Source of the DNA: an uncultured Sutterella sp. | GTDB taxonomy: Bacteria > Pseudomonadota > Gammaproteobacteria > Burkholderiales > Burkholderiaceae_F | DNA length: 46,225 nt | Assembly (NCBI GenBank): GCA_900542195.1 | Contig: UQNA01000016.1 | Coordinates: 1 to 46,225, forward strand | Direction: 5' to 3' | Notes under the pieces: model-generated | Databases searched by the model: none | Told to the model about the DNA's origin: nothing | The model's input: the letters and a program-made list of their open reading frames with translations, nothing else | Position numbers and translations under genes: made by a program | In this document: positions 8,970-16,457 of the stretch, piece after piece | Position numbering within the stretch: the first letter of the stretch is position 1 | Layout: each line of letters starts with the position of its first letter

Positions 8970-9227
8970 ATGGGAAGAATTCTATTTTTCGTAGTTATCG
9001 CAGCTGCTCTTTATTTCGGCTGGAGGATGTGGAGAGTCAAGCAAATTCAAGAGAACTCTCAGAAAGACAGAGCTCCTCATCCCATTACGAAGACTCCGGG
9101 TCACAAAATGGTTCAATGCGACCATTGCGGGTTGTATTTGGATGAAGCCGAGGCTATTCATAAGGATGGTCATTATTACTGCTGCAAGCAGCATATGATT
9201 GCCGGACCGAAGAATAATGAAAATTAG
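8970..9227 (+). CDS. Small PP0621-family protein with a Cys/His cluster
   Basis: 85 residues: an N-terminal hydrophobic anchor (ILFFVVIAAALYFGWRMW) then a cytoplasmic-type tail with CDHCGLYLDEAEAIHK and GHYYCCKQHM. The CxxC...CCxxH pattern suggests a small metal-binding (zinc-ribbon-like) site. This arrangement matches the conserved PP0621-type proteins often encoded before ampD in beta- and gammaproteobacteria. Its end overlaps the start of ampD by 11 nt. Function unknown. Confidence 0.85.
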   Translation: MGRILFFVVIAAALYFGWRMWRVKQIQENSQKDRAPHPITKTPGHKMVQCDHCGLYLDEAEAIHKDGHYYCCKQHMIAGPKNNEN

Positions 9228-9786
9228 TCCTTCAGGCTGGTGCGATTCTGCACAAGTTCTTCCTTCGCCGTTTTTCAATGAAAGACCCGACGAGCAGTCT
9301 ATCGACTTAGTTGTTATTCACAACATCAGTTTGCCCGCCGGAAGGTTCGGTACGGGCGATGTAGACGCTCTTTTTATGGGATGTCTGGACTGTCATAAAG
9401 ATCCTTCGTACGAAGACTTAAAAGATCTGAAAGTGTCTTCTCACTTCTTTATTTCAAGAACCGGAGAACTCAAGCAATACGTCTCTTGTAAGGAGCGGGC
9501 TTGGCATGCAGGTGTTTCTTGTTTTCAAGGCAGAGAGAACTGTAATGACTTTTCAATCGGCATCGAGTTGGAAGGGACGGACGATACCAAGTTTGAAAGT
9601 ATTCAATATGAAAGGCTGGCAGCCTTGCTGGATGCAATTGCAGATGTATATCCTATTAAAGCTGTTGCCGGTCACAGTGATATAGCTCCGAATCGAAAGA
9701 CCGATCCGGGTCCTTGTTTTAGTTGGCTGCGTCTGATACGGCTTTGTGAAAATGGCAGAATAATCTCCTTTCCGTATGTGAGGTAA
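9217..9786 (+). CDS. ampD: 1,6-anhydro-N-acetylmuramyl-L-alanine amidase AmpD
   Basis: AmpD is a cytoplasmic zinc amidase that releases the peptide from anhydromuropeptides in cell-wall recycling; loss raises AmpC inducers in species that have AmpR. The 189-residue form starting at ATG 9217 is preferred over a TTG 18 nt earlier because MKISPSGWCDSAQVLPSPFFNERP matches the usual AmpD start. Visible: first zinc His in DLVVIHNISLPAG, the AWHAGVSCFQGRENCNDFSIGIELEG block, and GHSDIAPNRKTDPGPCFSW with the second His and the catalytic Asp. The start lies inside the preceding gene, so the two are coupled. Confidence 0.93.
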   Translation: MKISPSGWCDSAQVLPSPFFNERPDEQSIDLVVIHNISLPAGRFGTGDVDALFMGCLDCHKDPSYEDLKDLKVSSHFFISRTGELKQYVSCKERAWHAGVSCFQGRENCNDFSIGIELEGTDDTKFESIQYERLAALLDAIADVYPIKAVAGHSDIAPNRKTDPGPCFSWLRLIRLCENGRIISFPYVR

Positions 9787-9866
9787 GGGAGTTCCTTTGA
9801 GAGTATTCGTCGATGCTCAAAGATCCAAAACTGTAATAACATTGTGGGAAGGAGAGGAGGTTAGAG

Positions 9867-10397
9867 ATGTTTGGTTTATTTTTATTTACGCTTAAATTAG
9901 TTTGCTCCGCATTCGGATGTTTGCTTCTTTTACGCGCATACATGCGTTTTATGTGTACACCGTCTAACGATCCGTTGTATGCATTCTGCTACTCTTTGAC
10001 CGAGTGGGCAGTTAGATCCGCCTCAACCTTCATCAAACGAAGAGGAAACATTGACTGGCCGTCAATTTTTGTCTGCTACCTCGTTGCCGTCCTCTACCAA
10101 TTCTTCCATTGGCTTGTAGGAAGCGGCTCCTTCGGTATTTTCCCCTTTATCTTGGGCTCGGCAGTACTCGTTGTTTATTGGGCAATTGAACTGGCCATGT
10201 GGATTGCTTTGGCTTTCTGCATTTTCTCTTGGGTGAATCCTTCCGGTCAGATTTACAGAGTTACAAGTTTCTTGTCTTATCCGTTCTTGGCTCCCTTCAA
10301 GAAATTTATTCCGAACTGGCGCAACCTCGACTTATCGGCTTTAGCATTTTTTATTTTGGCAAATATTGCTTTAGCTGTATTAGCTCCATTAACTTAA
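9867..10397 (+). CDS. YggT-family inner membrane protein
   Basis: 176 residues with two copies of the YggT domain: N-terminal (FTLKLVCSAFGCLLLLRAYMRF..NDPLYAFCYSLTEWAVR) and C-terminal (WIALAFCIFSWVNPSGQIYRVTSFLSYPFLAPFKKFIP). Four to five membrane helices. YggT proteins are linked to osmotic tolerance and, in other bacteria, to cell-division or membrane organisation; the exact role is unknown. A strong GGAGAGGAGG site lies just before the ATG. A terminator follows at 10419-10452. Confidence 0.88.
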   Translation: MFGLFLFTLKLVCSAFGCLLLLRAYMRFMCTPSNDPLYAFCYSLTEWAVRSASTFIKRRGNIDWPSIFVCYLVAVLYQFFHWLVGSGSFGIFPFILGSAVLVVYWAIELAMWIALAFCIFSWVNPSGQIYRVTSFLSYPFLAPFKKFIPNWRNLDLSALAFFILANIALAVLAPLT

Positions 10398-10418
10398 CCT
10401 TTTTCATTCGCCAGGACC

Positions 10419-10452
10419 AAAAAATCTTCCTCTCCTAAAAGGAAGATTTTTT
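10419..10452 (+). terminator. Rho-independent terminator after yggT
   Basis: Perfect 13-bp stem AAAAAATCTTCCT / AGGAAGATTTTTT (10419-10431 and 10440-10452) with an 8-nt loop and an in-stem U tract, 22 nt after the yggT stop. The A-rich other arm could make it work in both directions. Confidence 0.85.
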
Positions 10453-10602
10453 GTTGAGAAAATGGAACCGCAGAAATATTTCACCTGCTCTCTAAGCTAA
10501 ACCTCGTGGCAATGAGGAAAGCAAAGCAACGTCTCTGATGCTGAGATGCGCCGTCGGCGAAGTCTCGGGTATTTTTGAAGAAAAATCTAACAAAGAAAAT
10601 TC
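10453..10602. other. Unassigned 150-bp interval with possible RNA structure
   Basis: No ORF with a credible start. Short inverted repeats are visible: CCTCGTGGCAATGAGG near 10502-10517 and GAGATGCGCC...GGCGAAGTCTC near 10543-10566. I could not match these to a known riboswitch or small RNA family. Confidence 0.3.
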
Positions 10603-10641
10603 TCACAAAAACAAAAAGCTCAAACCGAAATTTGAGCTTTT
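10603..10641 (-). terminator. Rho-independent terminator of tRNA-Asn
   Basis: Perfect 11-bp stem AAAAGCTCAAA / TTTGAGCTTTT (10614-10624 and 10631-10641), loop CCGAAA, followed on the minus strand by TTTTTGTTTTTG. It begins 5 nt after the tRNA 3' end. Confidence 0.85.
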
Positions 10642-10645
10642 AATT

Positions 10646-10721
10646 TGGCTCCCCGAGTTGGACTTGAACCAACGACCTGCGGATTAACAGTCCGTCGCTC
10701 TACCGACTGAGCTATCGGGGA
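10646..10721 (-). tRNA. tRNA-Asn (GTT)
   Basis: 76-nt cloverleaf on the minus strand with encoded CCA: acceptor TCCCCGA / TCGGGGA, D-arm GCTCAGTCGGTAGAGC, anticodon loop CTGTTAA with anticodon GTT, T-arm GTTGGTTCAAGTCCAAC. It is a single-gene unit with its own promoter and terminator. Confidence 0.97.
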
Positions 10722-10736
10722 ATCAATGAGAACGTA

Positions 10737-10765
10737 ACTATATACGAGTTTTTTTCTCAGTGCAA
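10737..10765 (-). promoter_or_regulatory. Promoter of tRNA-Asn
   Basis: On the minus strand, -35 TTGCAC (10760-10765) and -10 TATAGT (10737-10742) are 17 nt apart, about 15 nt before the tRNA 5' end. The same -10 hexamer is used at tRNA-Val. Confidence 0.7.
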
Positions 10766-10811
10766 ATCAAAAATAAGAAAAAATTTGTTTTTCTACAAGG
10801 ATGTCCTTTTT

Positions 10812-12014
10812 TTACAACACTTCTTTAATAGCCTTTGCAGTGTAGTCAACATTGGCCTTATTTAAAGAAGCCACACAGATACGTCCGGACTTGACGGCAT
10901 AAACGCCGAATTCATCTTTAAGTCTTTGAACTTGTTCAGGTGTCAAACGAGAGAAGGAGAACATACCGTTCTGATCTTCAATAAAGGAGAAGTCAACCTT
11001 TGCGCCTTCTTTCTTGAGTGCTTCAGCCAGGAGGTGACGCATTTCTTTAATGCGTTCGCGCATCCCTTTCAAATCATCATGCCACTGCTGAAGAAGTACC
11101 GGGTCGTTAAGGACGGCAGAAACAATCTTGGCGCCGTGAGCAGGCGGATTAGAGTAGTTCGCACGAATGACGGACTTCAGTTTGGAGTTAACTCTCTTAG
11201 CTTCTTCTTCGGATTTGCAAACGACTGTGAGAGCGCCGATTCTTTCCCCGTAGAGAGAGAAGGATTTAGAGAAGGAGTTGGAGACGAAGAAAGGAATGCC
11301 TGAATCAGCGAACTGTCTGATGGAGCCGGCGTCTTCGTTAAGTCCTGCACCAAAGCCCTGGTAGGCGATGTCTAAGAACGGAATGAGGCCTTTGTCGCGG
11401 CAAACGTCAACGACTTGTGCCCATTGTTCTTGGGTTAAATCAACACCGGTCGGGTTGTGACAGCAAGCATGAAGAATAACAACAGTATCTTTCTTTAAGC
11501 CTTTGAGGCATTCAAGCATGGCAGGGAAGTCGATTTCACCTGTCTTTTTATCATAATAAGGATAAGAACCTACTTTGAAACCGGCGGATTCAAAGATGGC
11601 AACGTGGTTTTGCCAAGTCGGAGCACTGACGACAGCTTCGGGATTCTTAAGGACTGTAGCCAAGAAATCTGCACCGACTTTAAGAGCACCTGTGCCGCCT
11701 AAAGACTGAACGGTGGCAGCACGTTTAGTTTTAACAACTTCAGAGTCCGGGCCGAAGATTAATTTCTGAACGCCTGAAGTAAAGGCAGGGATACCGGAAA
11801 TCGGTAAATAAGTATGAGGTGCACCTGCTTCAGCAAGTTTCTTTTCAGTCTGCTCAACTACCTTAAGTAAAGGAACCTTTCCTTCCTCTGTGCAGTAGAC
11901 GCCAATACTTAAATTAACCTTTTCCTTACGAGGGTCAGTTTTGAACGCTTCGTTTAATCCCAGAATAGGATCGTCCGGAGCCATTTCAACGACATCAAAA
12001 ACAGAGGTACTCAT
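10812..12014 (-). CDS. tyrB: Aromatic/aspartate aminotransferase (TyrB/AspC type)
   Basis: PLP-dependent class I (subgroup Ia) aminotransferase that exchanges amino groups between aspartate or aromatic amino acids and 2-oxoglutarate. The 400-residue length fits. Visible: VVSAPTWQNHVAIFESAGF, HACCHNPTGVDLTQEQW, the Asp/Tyr pair FLDIAYQGFGAGL, and the PLP lysine in SNSFSKSFSLYGERIGAL, a wording closer to TyrB than AspC. The C-terminal Arg that binds the alpha-carboxylate is in GMFSFSRLTPEQV..SGRICVASLN. It is a single-gene unit; substrate preference cannot be set from sequence alone, so AspC is the alternative. Confidence 0.9.
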   Translation of the reverse strand: MSTSVFDVVEMAPDDPILGLNEAFKTDPRKEKVNLSIGVYCTEEGKVPLLKVVEQTEKKLAEAGAPHTYLPISGIPAFTSGVQKLIFGPDSEVVKTKRAATVQSLGGTGALKVGADFLATVLKNPEAVVSAPTWQNHVAIFESAGFKVGSYPYYDKKTGEIDFPAMLECLKGLKKDTVVILHACCHNPTGVDLTQEQWAQVVDVCRDKGLIPFLDIAYQGFGAGLNEDAGSIRQFADSGIPFFVSNSFSKSFSLYGERIGALTVVCKSEEEAKRVNSKLKSVIRANYSNPPAHGAKIVSAVLNDPVLLQQWHDDLKGMRERIKEMRHLLAEALKKEGAKVDFSFIEDQNGMFSFSRLTPEQVQRLKDEFGVYAVKSGRICVASLNKANVDYTAKAIKEVL

Positions 12015-12255
12015 CGTTTTTCCTTAAAAAGTTACTAATTGTGAAGATTTGAAACTTAACTTTATAAGACTAATCCAAAATTTGTAAGGAAATCCGATTC
12101 AGGAGAGCTTTTTTGTAGCTCAAAGGAGCGTTGACATGTAGAGATTTTCTTGATTGAAAAGAAAGGTCAAATTCCTCAGCGGTAGAGAGAGAAAATACGT
12201 GTGACCACAAAAGCAACAGGGGTTATTGTAACCAAACCCAAATTGAGAAAATTTA
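12015..12255. other. Intergenic region between tyrB and the speF operon
   Basis: Divergent control region with no ORF I can support. It has a GGTTA-TTG-TAACC inverted repeat at 12221-12233 and a TTGACA at 12131-12136 without a convincing -10. It should contain the tyrB promoter (minus) and any upstream activator sites for the speF operon. Confidence 0.4.
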
Positions 12256-12282
12256 TTGACAAATATCTCAGAGATATATAAA
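12256..12282 (+). promoter_or_regulatory. Promoter of the speFL-speF-potE operon with embedded palindrome
   Basis: A consensus -35 TTGACA (12256-12261) is followed by TATAAA (12277-12282, 15-nt spacer) or TAAACT (12279-12284, 17-nt spacer). The spacer is occupied by the palindrome ATATCTC-A-GAGATAT (12263-12277), well placed for a repressor. Start of transcription would be near 12290, giving a leader of about 355 nt before speF. Confidence 0.6.
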
Positions 12283-12330
12283 CTTCTCTACGTCTGTTAA
12301 GACAATCTTAATTTTATTAGGAGTGCTGCC

Positions 12331-12453
12331 ATGTGCATCTTCAACATCGGCAAGTGCCTATTCAACATAGGCATGCGCCGCACTCGTCATCTGACGCAGT
12401 TTTCAATGCGCGATTGCTTTTCATTCGATAAATTCAGCGGTACGGGCCGCTAG
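12331..12453 (+). CDS. speFL: SpeFL-like ornithine-sensing leader peptide (putative)
   Basis: A 40-codon ORF with a strong AGGAG site 7 nt before ATG, about 190 nt upstream of ornithine decarboxylase. Its C-terminal half, RRTRHLTQFSMRDCFSFDKF, aligns without gaps to E. coli/Salmonella SpeFL (RRTTHIMKFAHRNSFDFHFF as I recall it), sharing the pattern RRTxHxxxFxxRxxFxFxxF. SpeFL is a nascent peptide that captures ornithine in the ribosome exit tunnel and stalls at its stop codon, relieving premature (Rho-dependent) termination before speF-potE. Here the N-terminus (MCIFNIGKCLFNIGM) differs and holds a 21-nt tandem duplication (12340-12381). Two RNA hairpins overlap the ORF: 12355-12373, and 12446-12470 across the stop codon. 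Function is inferred from peptide pattern plus identical gene context. Confidence 0.85.
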   Translation: MCIFNIGKCLFNIGMRRTRHLTQFSMRDCFSFDKFSGTGR

Positions 12454-12474
12454 TCCTCTGCTCCAGCGGCTTTT
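12446..12474 (+). promoter_or_regulatory. Terminator-like hairpin across the leader stop codon (candidate attenuator)
   Basis: GCCGCT (12446-12451) pairs with AGCGGC (12465-12470), extendable by two wobble pairs, then TTTT. The left arm is the last codons and first stop base of the leader ORF. A ribosome held at the stop codon would cover it and block folding. The following sequence to about 12502 is C-rich and could also act as a Rho loading site. Confidence 0.5.
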
Positions 12475-12646
12475 AGCCCTCCTGGATCCTAACCATTTCC
12501 GGTTAAGTTCAAGTTTGTGATTCTCTATGTCTCTCAGTGGGAAGAGATTGGTCGACTATTGCCGTTCATAAACTTGGGCACAAAATTCGCTTAAAAATTT
12601 TTTGATGGAGTTATTACTTTAAGTAATAAAACCAGAGGACACTATT
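12454..12646 (+). promoter_or_regulatory. Leader region between speFL and speF
   Basis: 193 nt with no other ORF. It begins C-rich and G-poor (12454-12502), contains a small hairpin TAACC/GGTTA (12490-12494 with 12501-12505), and ends with the near-perfect palindrome TTATTACTT-T-AAGTAATAA (12611-12629) immediately before the speF ribosome-binding site AGAGGA. Confidence 0.5.
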
Positions 12647-14839
12647 ATGCATAAAATGAAAATTGCTGCTTCCCAGAAAATTAAAGACATGCTTCAAGTT
12701 GAACGCGAAGTTGTAGATCTTGTTACAGCTGATTTAACTGAAGTTTCTGCAGTAGTTATTAGCCTTGACGACTACCGTAACGGTAAATTGAAGAGAGTTG
12801 ATGCAACTGCATTCGGTCTTCCAATTTTCTTAATGATGGATTCCGATCAGGAAACACCTAAAGAATTGATCGGCCGTATCGTTGGTGTTATCAATGACGA
12901 CCCAACAAACCGCCGTCTCTATGGCCGTCAAATCGACGAAGCCGCTAGAGGATACGAAAGCAAAGTTCTTCCTCCATTCTTTGGGGCTCTTACACACTAT
13001 GTAAGACAGGGTAAAGCACAATTTGACTGCCCGGGACACCAAGGTGGTTCTTATTTCCGCCGTCATCCGGCAGGCCGCGCTTTTTATGACTTCTTCGGTG
13101 AAGAAATCTTCCGTTCCGACCTCTGCAACGCAGACGTTTCCATGGGCGACCTTTTGATTCACGAAGGAGCTCCATGCGAATCTCAAAAAGCAGCTGCCAA
13201 GATTTACAACGCTGATAAGACTTATTTTGTTTTGAACGGTACATCCGCTTCTAACAAGGTTGTGCTGAATGCTTGTTTAACACCGGGAGACTTGGTTCTT
13301 TACGATAGAAACAACCACAAGTCCATTAACCACGGTGCTCTTCTTCAGGCTGGTGCAACACCGATTTATTTGGAAACTGCACGCAACCCCTATGGATTCA
13401 TTGGTGGTATTGATGAAAAGTGCTTCGACGAAGCTTATTTAAGAAAGCTGGTTGCCGAAAAAGTTCCTGAAAAAGCAAATGCCAAGAGACCGTTCAGACT
13501 TGCCGTTATTCAGCTCGGTACCTATGACGGTACTATTTACAATGCCCGTCAAGTCGTTGACAAGATCGGTCATCTTTGCGATTACATTCTGTTTGACTCC
13601 GCATGGGTTGGTTACGAACAGTTTATTCCAATGATGAGAGACTGCTCTCCATTGCTTTTGGATTTGGGACCGGAAGATCCAGGTATCTTCGTTACACAGT
13701 CAGTTCACAAGCAGCAAGCCGGTTTCTCACAGACTTCTCAGATTCACAAAAAAGACTCCCATATTAAGGGTCAAGACAGATACATTCCTCATAAAGTCGT
13801 TAACAACGCCTTTATGATGCACGCTTCCACAAGCCCGTTCTATCCTCTCTTTGCTGCCCTTGACGTCAATGCCAAGATGCAGGAAGGTGAAGCAGGAAGA
13901 AGATTGTGGGCCGATTGCGTCCGAACAACTATTGAAGCTCGCAAACTTCTACTGGCAACTTGCCACTACATCAAGCCGTTTATTCCTACAAAGGTTAACG
14001 GAACTCCATGGCAGGATTATCCGACAGAACAGATTGCTACAGATCTGAACTTCTTCAAGTTTGGTCCGGGTGAAAAATGGCATGCCTTCGAAGGATACGG
14101 TCAGGATCAATATATAGTCGATCCATGCAAGTTCTTGCTCACAACTCCGGGTATCAATCCTGAAACAGGTGAGTACGAAGAGTTCGGCGTTCCGGCAACT
14201 ATTTTGGCCAACTACTTGCGCGAAAACGGCATCATTCCTGAAAAGAACGATTTGAACTCCATTTTGTTCTTGATGACTCCTGCCGAAGACAAAGAAAAGA
14301 TGGACCATCTGGTTACACAGATTGCCCGCTTCGAAAGATTGCTTGACGAAAATGCAGCTCTTGAAGATGTTCTTCCAAGCGTTTACAAGGCCAACGAAGA
14401 ACGTTACAAGGGTTATACAATCAGACAGCTCTGCCAAGAAATGCACGATTTCTACAAAGAGAGAAACATTAAGGAAATTCAAAAGCAAATGTTCCGCTTT
14501 GATTATTTCCCGAAATCTGTTGTTAATCCGCAAGAAGCTCACTTTGCCTTCCTTCGCGGCCAAACTGATCTCATTCCAATGGATCAGGCAGAAGGCAGAG
14601 TCGCTGCTGAAGGAGCTCTTCCTTATCCACCGGGAGTTCTTTGCTGCTTCCCGGGCGAAGTTTGGGGAGGTCCGGTTCTGCAGTATTTCTTAGCATGGGA
14701 AGAAGCTATTAACCGTATGCCTGGATTCGCTCCGGAGCTGCAGGGTGTATACCTCAAGAACGAAGACGGCAAGAAGAGAGTTTATTGCTACGTCCTCAAA
14801 GAAGAGGTTGCAAAACGCTTGTCTCAGCCTAAAGCGTAA
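12647..14839 (+). CDS. speF: Inducible ornithine decarboxylase SpeF
   Basis: PLP enzyme of the Orn/Lys/Arg decarboxylase family that converts ornithine to putrescine and CO2, consuming a proton. The 730-residue length matches E. coli SpeF (about 732). Layout: N-terminal wing domain (about 1-108), PLP-binding domain with FDCPGHQGGSYFRRHPAG (residues 126-144), FVLNGTSASNK, FDSAWVGYEQF, and the PLP lysine K355 in SVHKQQAGFSQTSQIHKK, then the C-terminal domain. Downstream potE, 66 nt later, encodes the matching antiporter. The inducible SpeF assignment rests on the SpeFL-like leader and PotE context; biosynthetic SpeC-type enzymes lack these. Product acts in the cytoplasm as an acid-stress and polyamine system. 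Confidence 0.95.
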   Translation: MHKMKIAASQKIKDMLQVEREVVDLVTADLTEVSAVVISLDDYRNGKLKRVDATAFGLPIFLMMDSDQETPKELIGRIVGVINDDPTNRRLYGRQIDEAARGYESKVLPPFFGALTHYVRQGKAQFDCPGHQGGSYFRRHPAGRAFYDFFGEEIFRSDLCNADVSMGDLLIHEGAPCESQKAAAKIYNADKTYFVLNGTSASNKVVLNACLTPGDLVLYDRNNHKSINHGALLQAGATPIYLETARNPYGFIGGIDEKCFDEAYLRKLVAEKVPEKANAKRPFRLAVIQLGTYDGTIYNARQVVDKIGHLCDYILFDSAWVGYEQFIPMMRDCSPLLLDLGPEDPGIFVTQSVHKQQAGFSQTSQIHKKDSHIKGQDRYIPHKVVNNAFMMHASTSPFYPLFAALDVNAKMQEGEAGRRLWADCVRTTIEARKLLLATCHYIKPFIPTKVNGTPWQDYPTEQIATDLNFFKFGPGEKWHAFEGYGQDQYIVDPCKFLLTTPGINPETGEYEEFGVPATILANYLRENGIIPEKNDLNSILFLMTPAEDKEKMDHLVTQIARFERLLDENAALEDVLPSVYKANEERYKGYTIRQLCQEMHDFYKERNIKEIQKQMFRFDYFPKSVVNPQEAHFAFLRGQTDLIPMDQAEGRVAAEGALPYPPGVLCCFPGEVWGGPVLQYFLAWEEAINRMPGFAPELQGVYLKNEDGKKRVYCYVLKEEVAKRLSQPKA

Positions 14840-14905
14840 TTTCTTCCAACGCCCGGAGCCGGGAGGTTCCGGGGATCAACTTACTTATTCGGATAAAAAA
14901 ATATC

Positions 14906-16213
14906 ATGTCTGAAAATCGTGCAAAGATGTCCGTCACGCAGTTGACACTGCTTACTGCTATTAACATGATGGGCTCCGGTATTGTTATGCTTCCTACAAA
15001 GTTGGCAGAAGTGGGAACTATCTCAATCCTCTCTTGGTTAATTACCGCTTTAGGTTCTTTGTGCTTGGCTTATGCATTTGCTAAGTGCGGTATGTTCAGT
15101 AAACGTCCAGGTATGGGCGGCTATACTGAATACGCATTCGGCAAGGCCGGTAACTTCATGGCAAACTACACTTACGGTGTATCTTTGCTGTTCGCTAATA
15201 TCGCTATTGCTATTACATGCGTCGGTTATGGAGCCGAATTCCTGGAAATGGAACTAAGCCCGGTAGCCGTGTGTATTTCGACAATCGTTGTGCTTTGGCT
15301 TTGCACAGTAGCAAACTTCGCCGGTGCCTCTATTACCGGTAAATTCAGTTCGGTTGCAGTTTGGTGCGCCATTCTCCCGGTTCTTTGCTTGTCCGTTATC
15401 GGCTGGTTCTGGTTCAGCCCGACAATGTACATCGAAGCCTGGAACCCTCATAACGAACCGTTCTTCAGCGCTGTCGGTGCTTCGATTTCCATGACTTTGT
15501 GGGCCTTCCTTGGATTGGAAAGTGCTTGTGCAAACTCTGACGCCGTTGACAATCCTGAAAAGAATGTTCCAATCGCAGTATTGGCTGCTACGATTGGCGT
15601 GGCAATCATCTACATTGTTTCCACCAATATCATCGCCGGTATCGTTCCTAACGCAGAACTCGTGAAATCCAACGCTCCGTTCGGTTTGACATTTACCATG
15701 ATGTTCAATTCCACAATCGGTAAGATCGTCATGTTCATGTTGGTTCTGTCTTGTGCAGGTTCCACTCTTGGCTGGCAGTTCACAATTGCTAAAGTATTCC
15801 AGCAGTCTGCAGTTGACGGTTTCTTCCCGAAAGCCTTTGCTAAAGTCAACAAATGGCAAGCTCCGGTTCTCGGTATGCTGATTATTGTTGCAGTCCAAAC
15901 AGGCTTCTGCTTCATGACAATCAGTCCTGAATTGTTCAAGCAGTTCAATAGACTCGTCGACCTAGCTGTAGTGACAAACATCATGCCTTACATTCTGTCT
16001 ATGGCAGCCCTGCCGGTCATCATGAAGGCAGCTCATGTTGAAGTCACAAAAGCTAAAGTTTATGTCTTCATCGGTTTCGTCGGTGCGCTTTACAGCTTCT
16101 ACGCTTTGTTCTCCACCGGCATCAACGAAGTTTTCTGGGGTTCTTTAGCCACATTCCTCGGTTGGACTCTCTGGGGCTTTATCGCACCGAAGTTCAGTAA
16201 AAATGAAGCTTAA
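14906..16213 (+). CDS. potE: Putrescine:ornithine antiporter PotE
   Basis: APC-superfamily carrier with about 12 membrane helices, 435 residues (E. coli PotE 439). The start MSENRAKMSVTQLTLLTAINMMGSGIVMLPTKLAEVG carries the GSGI substrate-binding loop of helix 1, and SMTLWAFLGLESACANSDAVDNPEKNVP is the typical helix 6 block. It exports putrescine in exchange for external ornithine at the inner membrane, or takes up putrescine with protons. Directly downstream of speF in the same operon. A hairpin terminator follows at 16246-16271. Confidence 0.95.
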   Translation: MSENRAKMSVTQLTLLTAINMMGSGIVMLPTKLAEVGTISILSWLITALGSLCLAYAFAKCGMFSKRPGMGGYTEYAFGKAGNFMANYTYGVSLLFANIAIAITCVGYGAEFLEMELSPVAVCISTIVVLWLCTVANFAGASITGKFSSVAVWCAILPVLCLSVIGWFWFSPTMYIEAWNPHNEPFFSAVGASISMTLWAFLGLESACANSDAVDNPEKNVPIAVLAATIGVAIIYIVSTNIIAGIVPNAELVKSNAPFGLTFTMMFNSTIGKIVMFMLVLSCAGSTLGWQFTIAKVFQQSAVDGFFPKAFAKVNKWQAPVLGMLIIVAVQTGFCFMTISPELFKQFNRLVDLAVVTNIMPYILSMAALPVIMKAAHVEVTKAKVYVFIGFVGALYSFYALFSTGINEVFWGSLATFLGWTLWGFIAPKFSKNEA

Positions 16214-16245
16214 TAAATCCTAACTTAGCAATTCTCCAGGGTACG

Positions 16246-16272
16246 CAAAGGCCGCCGTAAGGCGGTCTTTGT
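16246..16272 (+). terminator. Terminator hairpin after potE
   Basis: 11-pair stem with GTAA loop (CAAAGGCCGCC at 16246-16256 with GGCGGTCTTTG at 16261-16271, one G-T wobble). The U tract is short (UCUUUG in the stem), so it may be a modest terminator. Confidence 0.65.
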
Positions 16273-16388
16273 GTCACTGTCTGTTTCGAAGTTGTTTTCG
16301 GTATAAAAATAAGAATGGTTGAGAAGGACAATTCTTCTCAGTCGCGCGATATGACGACAATGTTGAGCAAATAAGCCCAGAGTTTTTA

Positions 16389-16439
16389 AGTACAAAAAAA
16401 TTGGACCAAGAGAAATTGAAATCCCAGGTCCAACTTTTT
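16389..16439 (-). terminator. Terminator of the small secreted-protein gene
   Basis: On the minus strand GGTCCAA-type arms (plus strand TTGGACC 16401-16407 and GGTCCAA 16427-16433, extended by an A/T run with one mismatch) precede TTTTTTTG. It lies 20-70 nt after the stop at 16458. Confidence 0.65.
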
Positions 16440-16457
16440 CAAAACTTCTATGACAAA

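Noticed and set aside
12131..12159. A second promoter (TTGACA with TTGAAA) upstream of the speF leader
   Set aside because: The -10 is poor; the promoter at 12256-12284 fits better.
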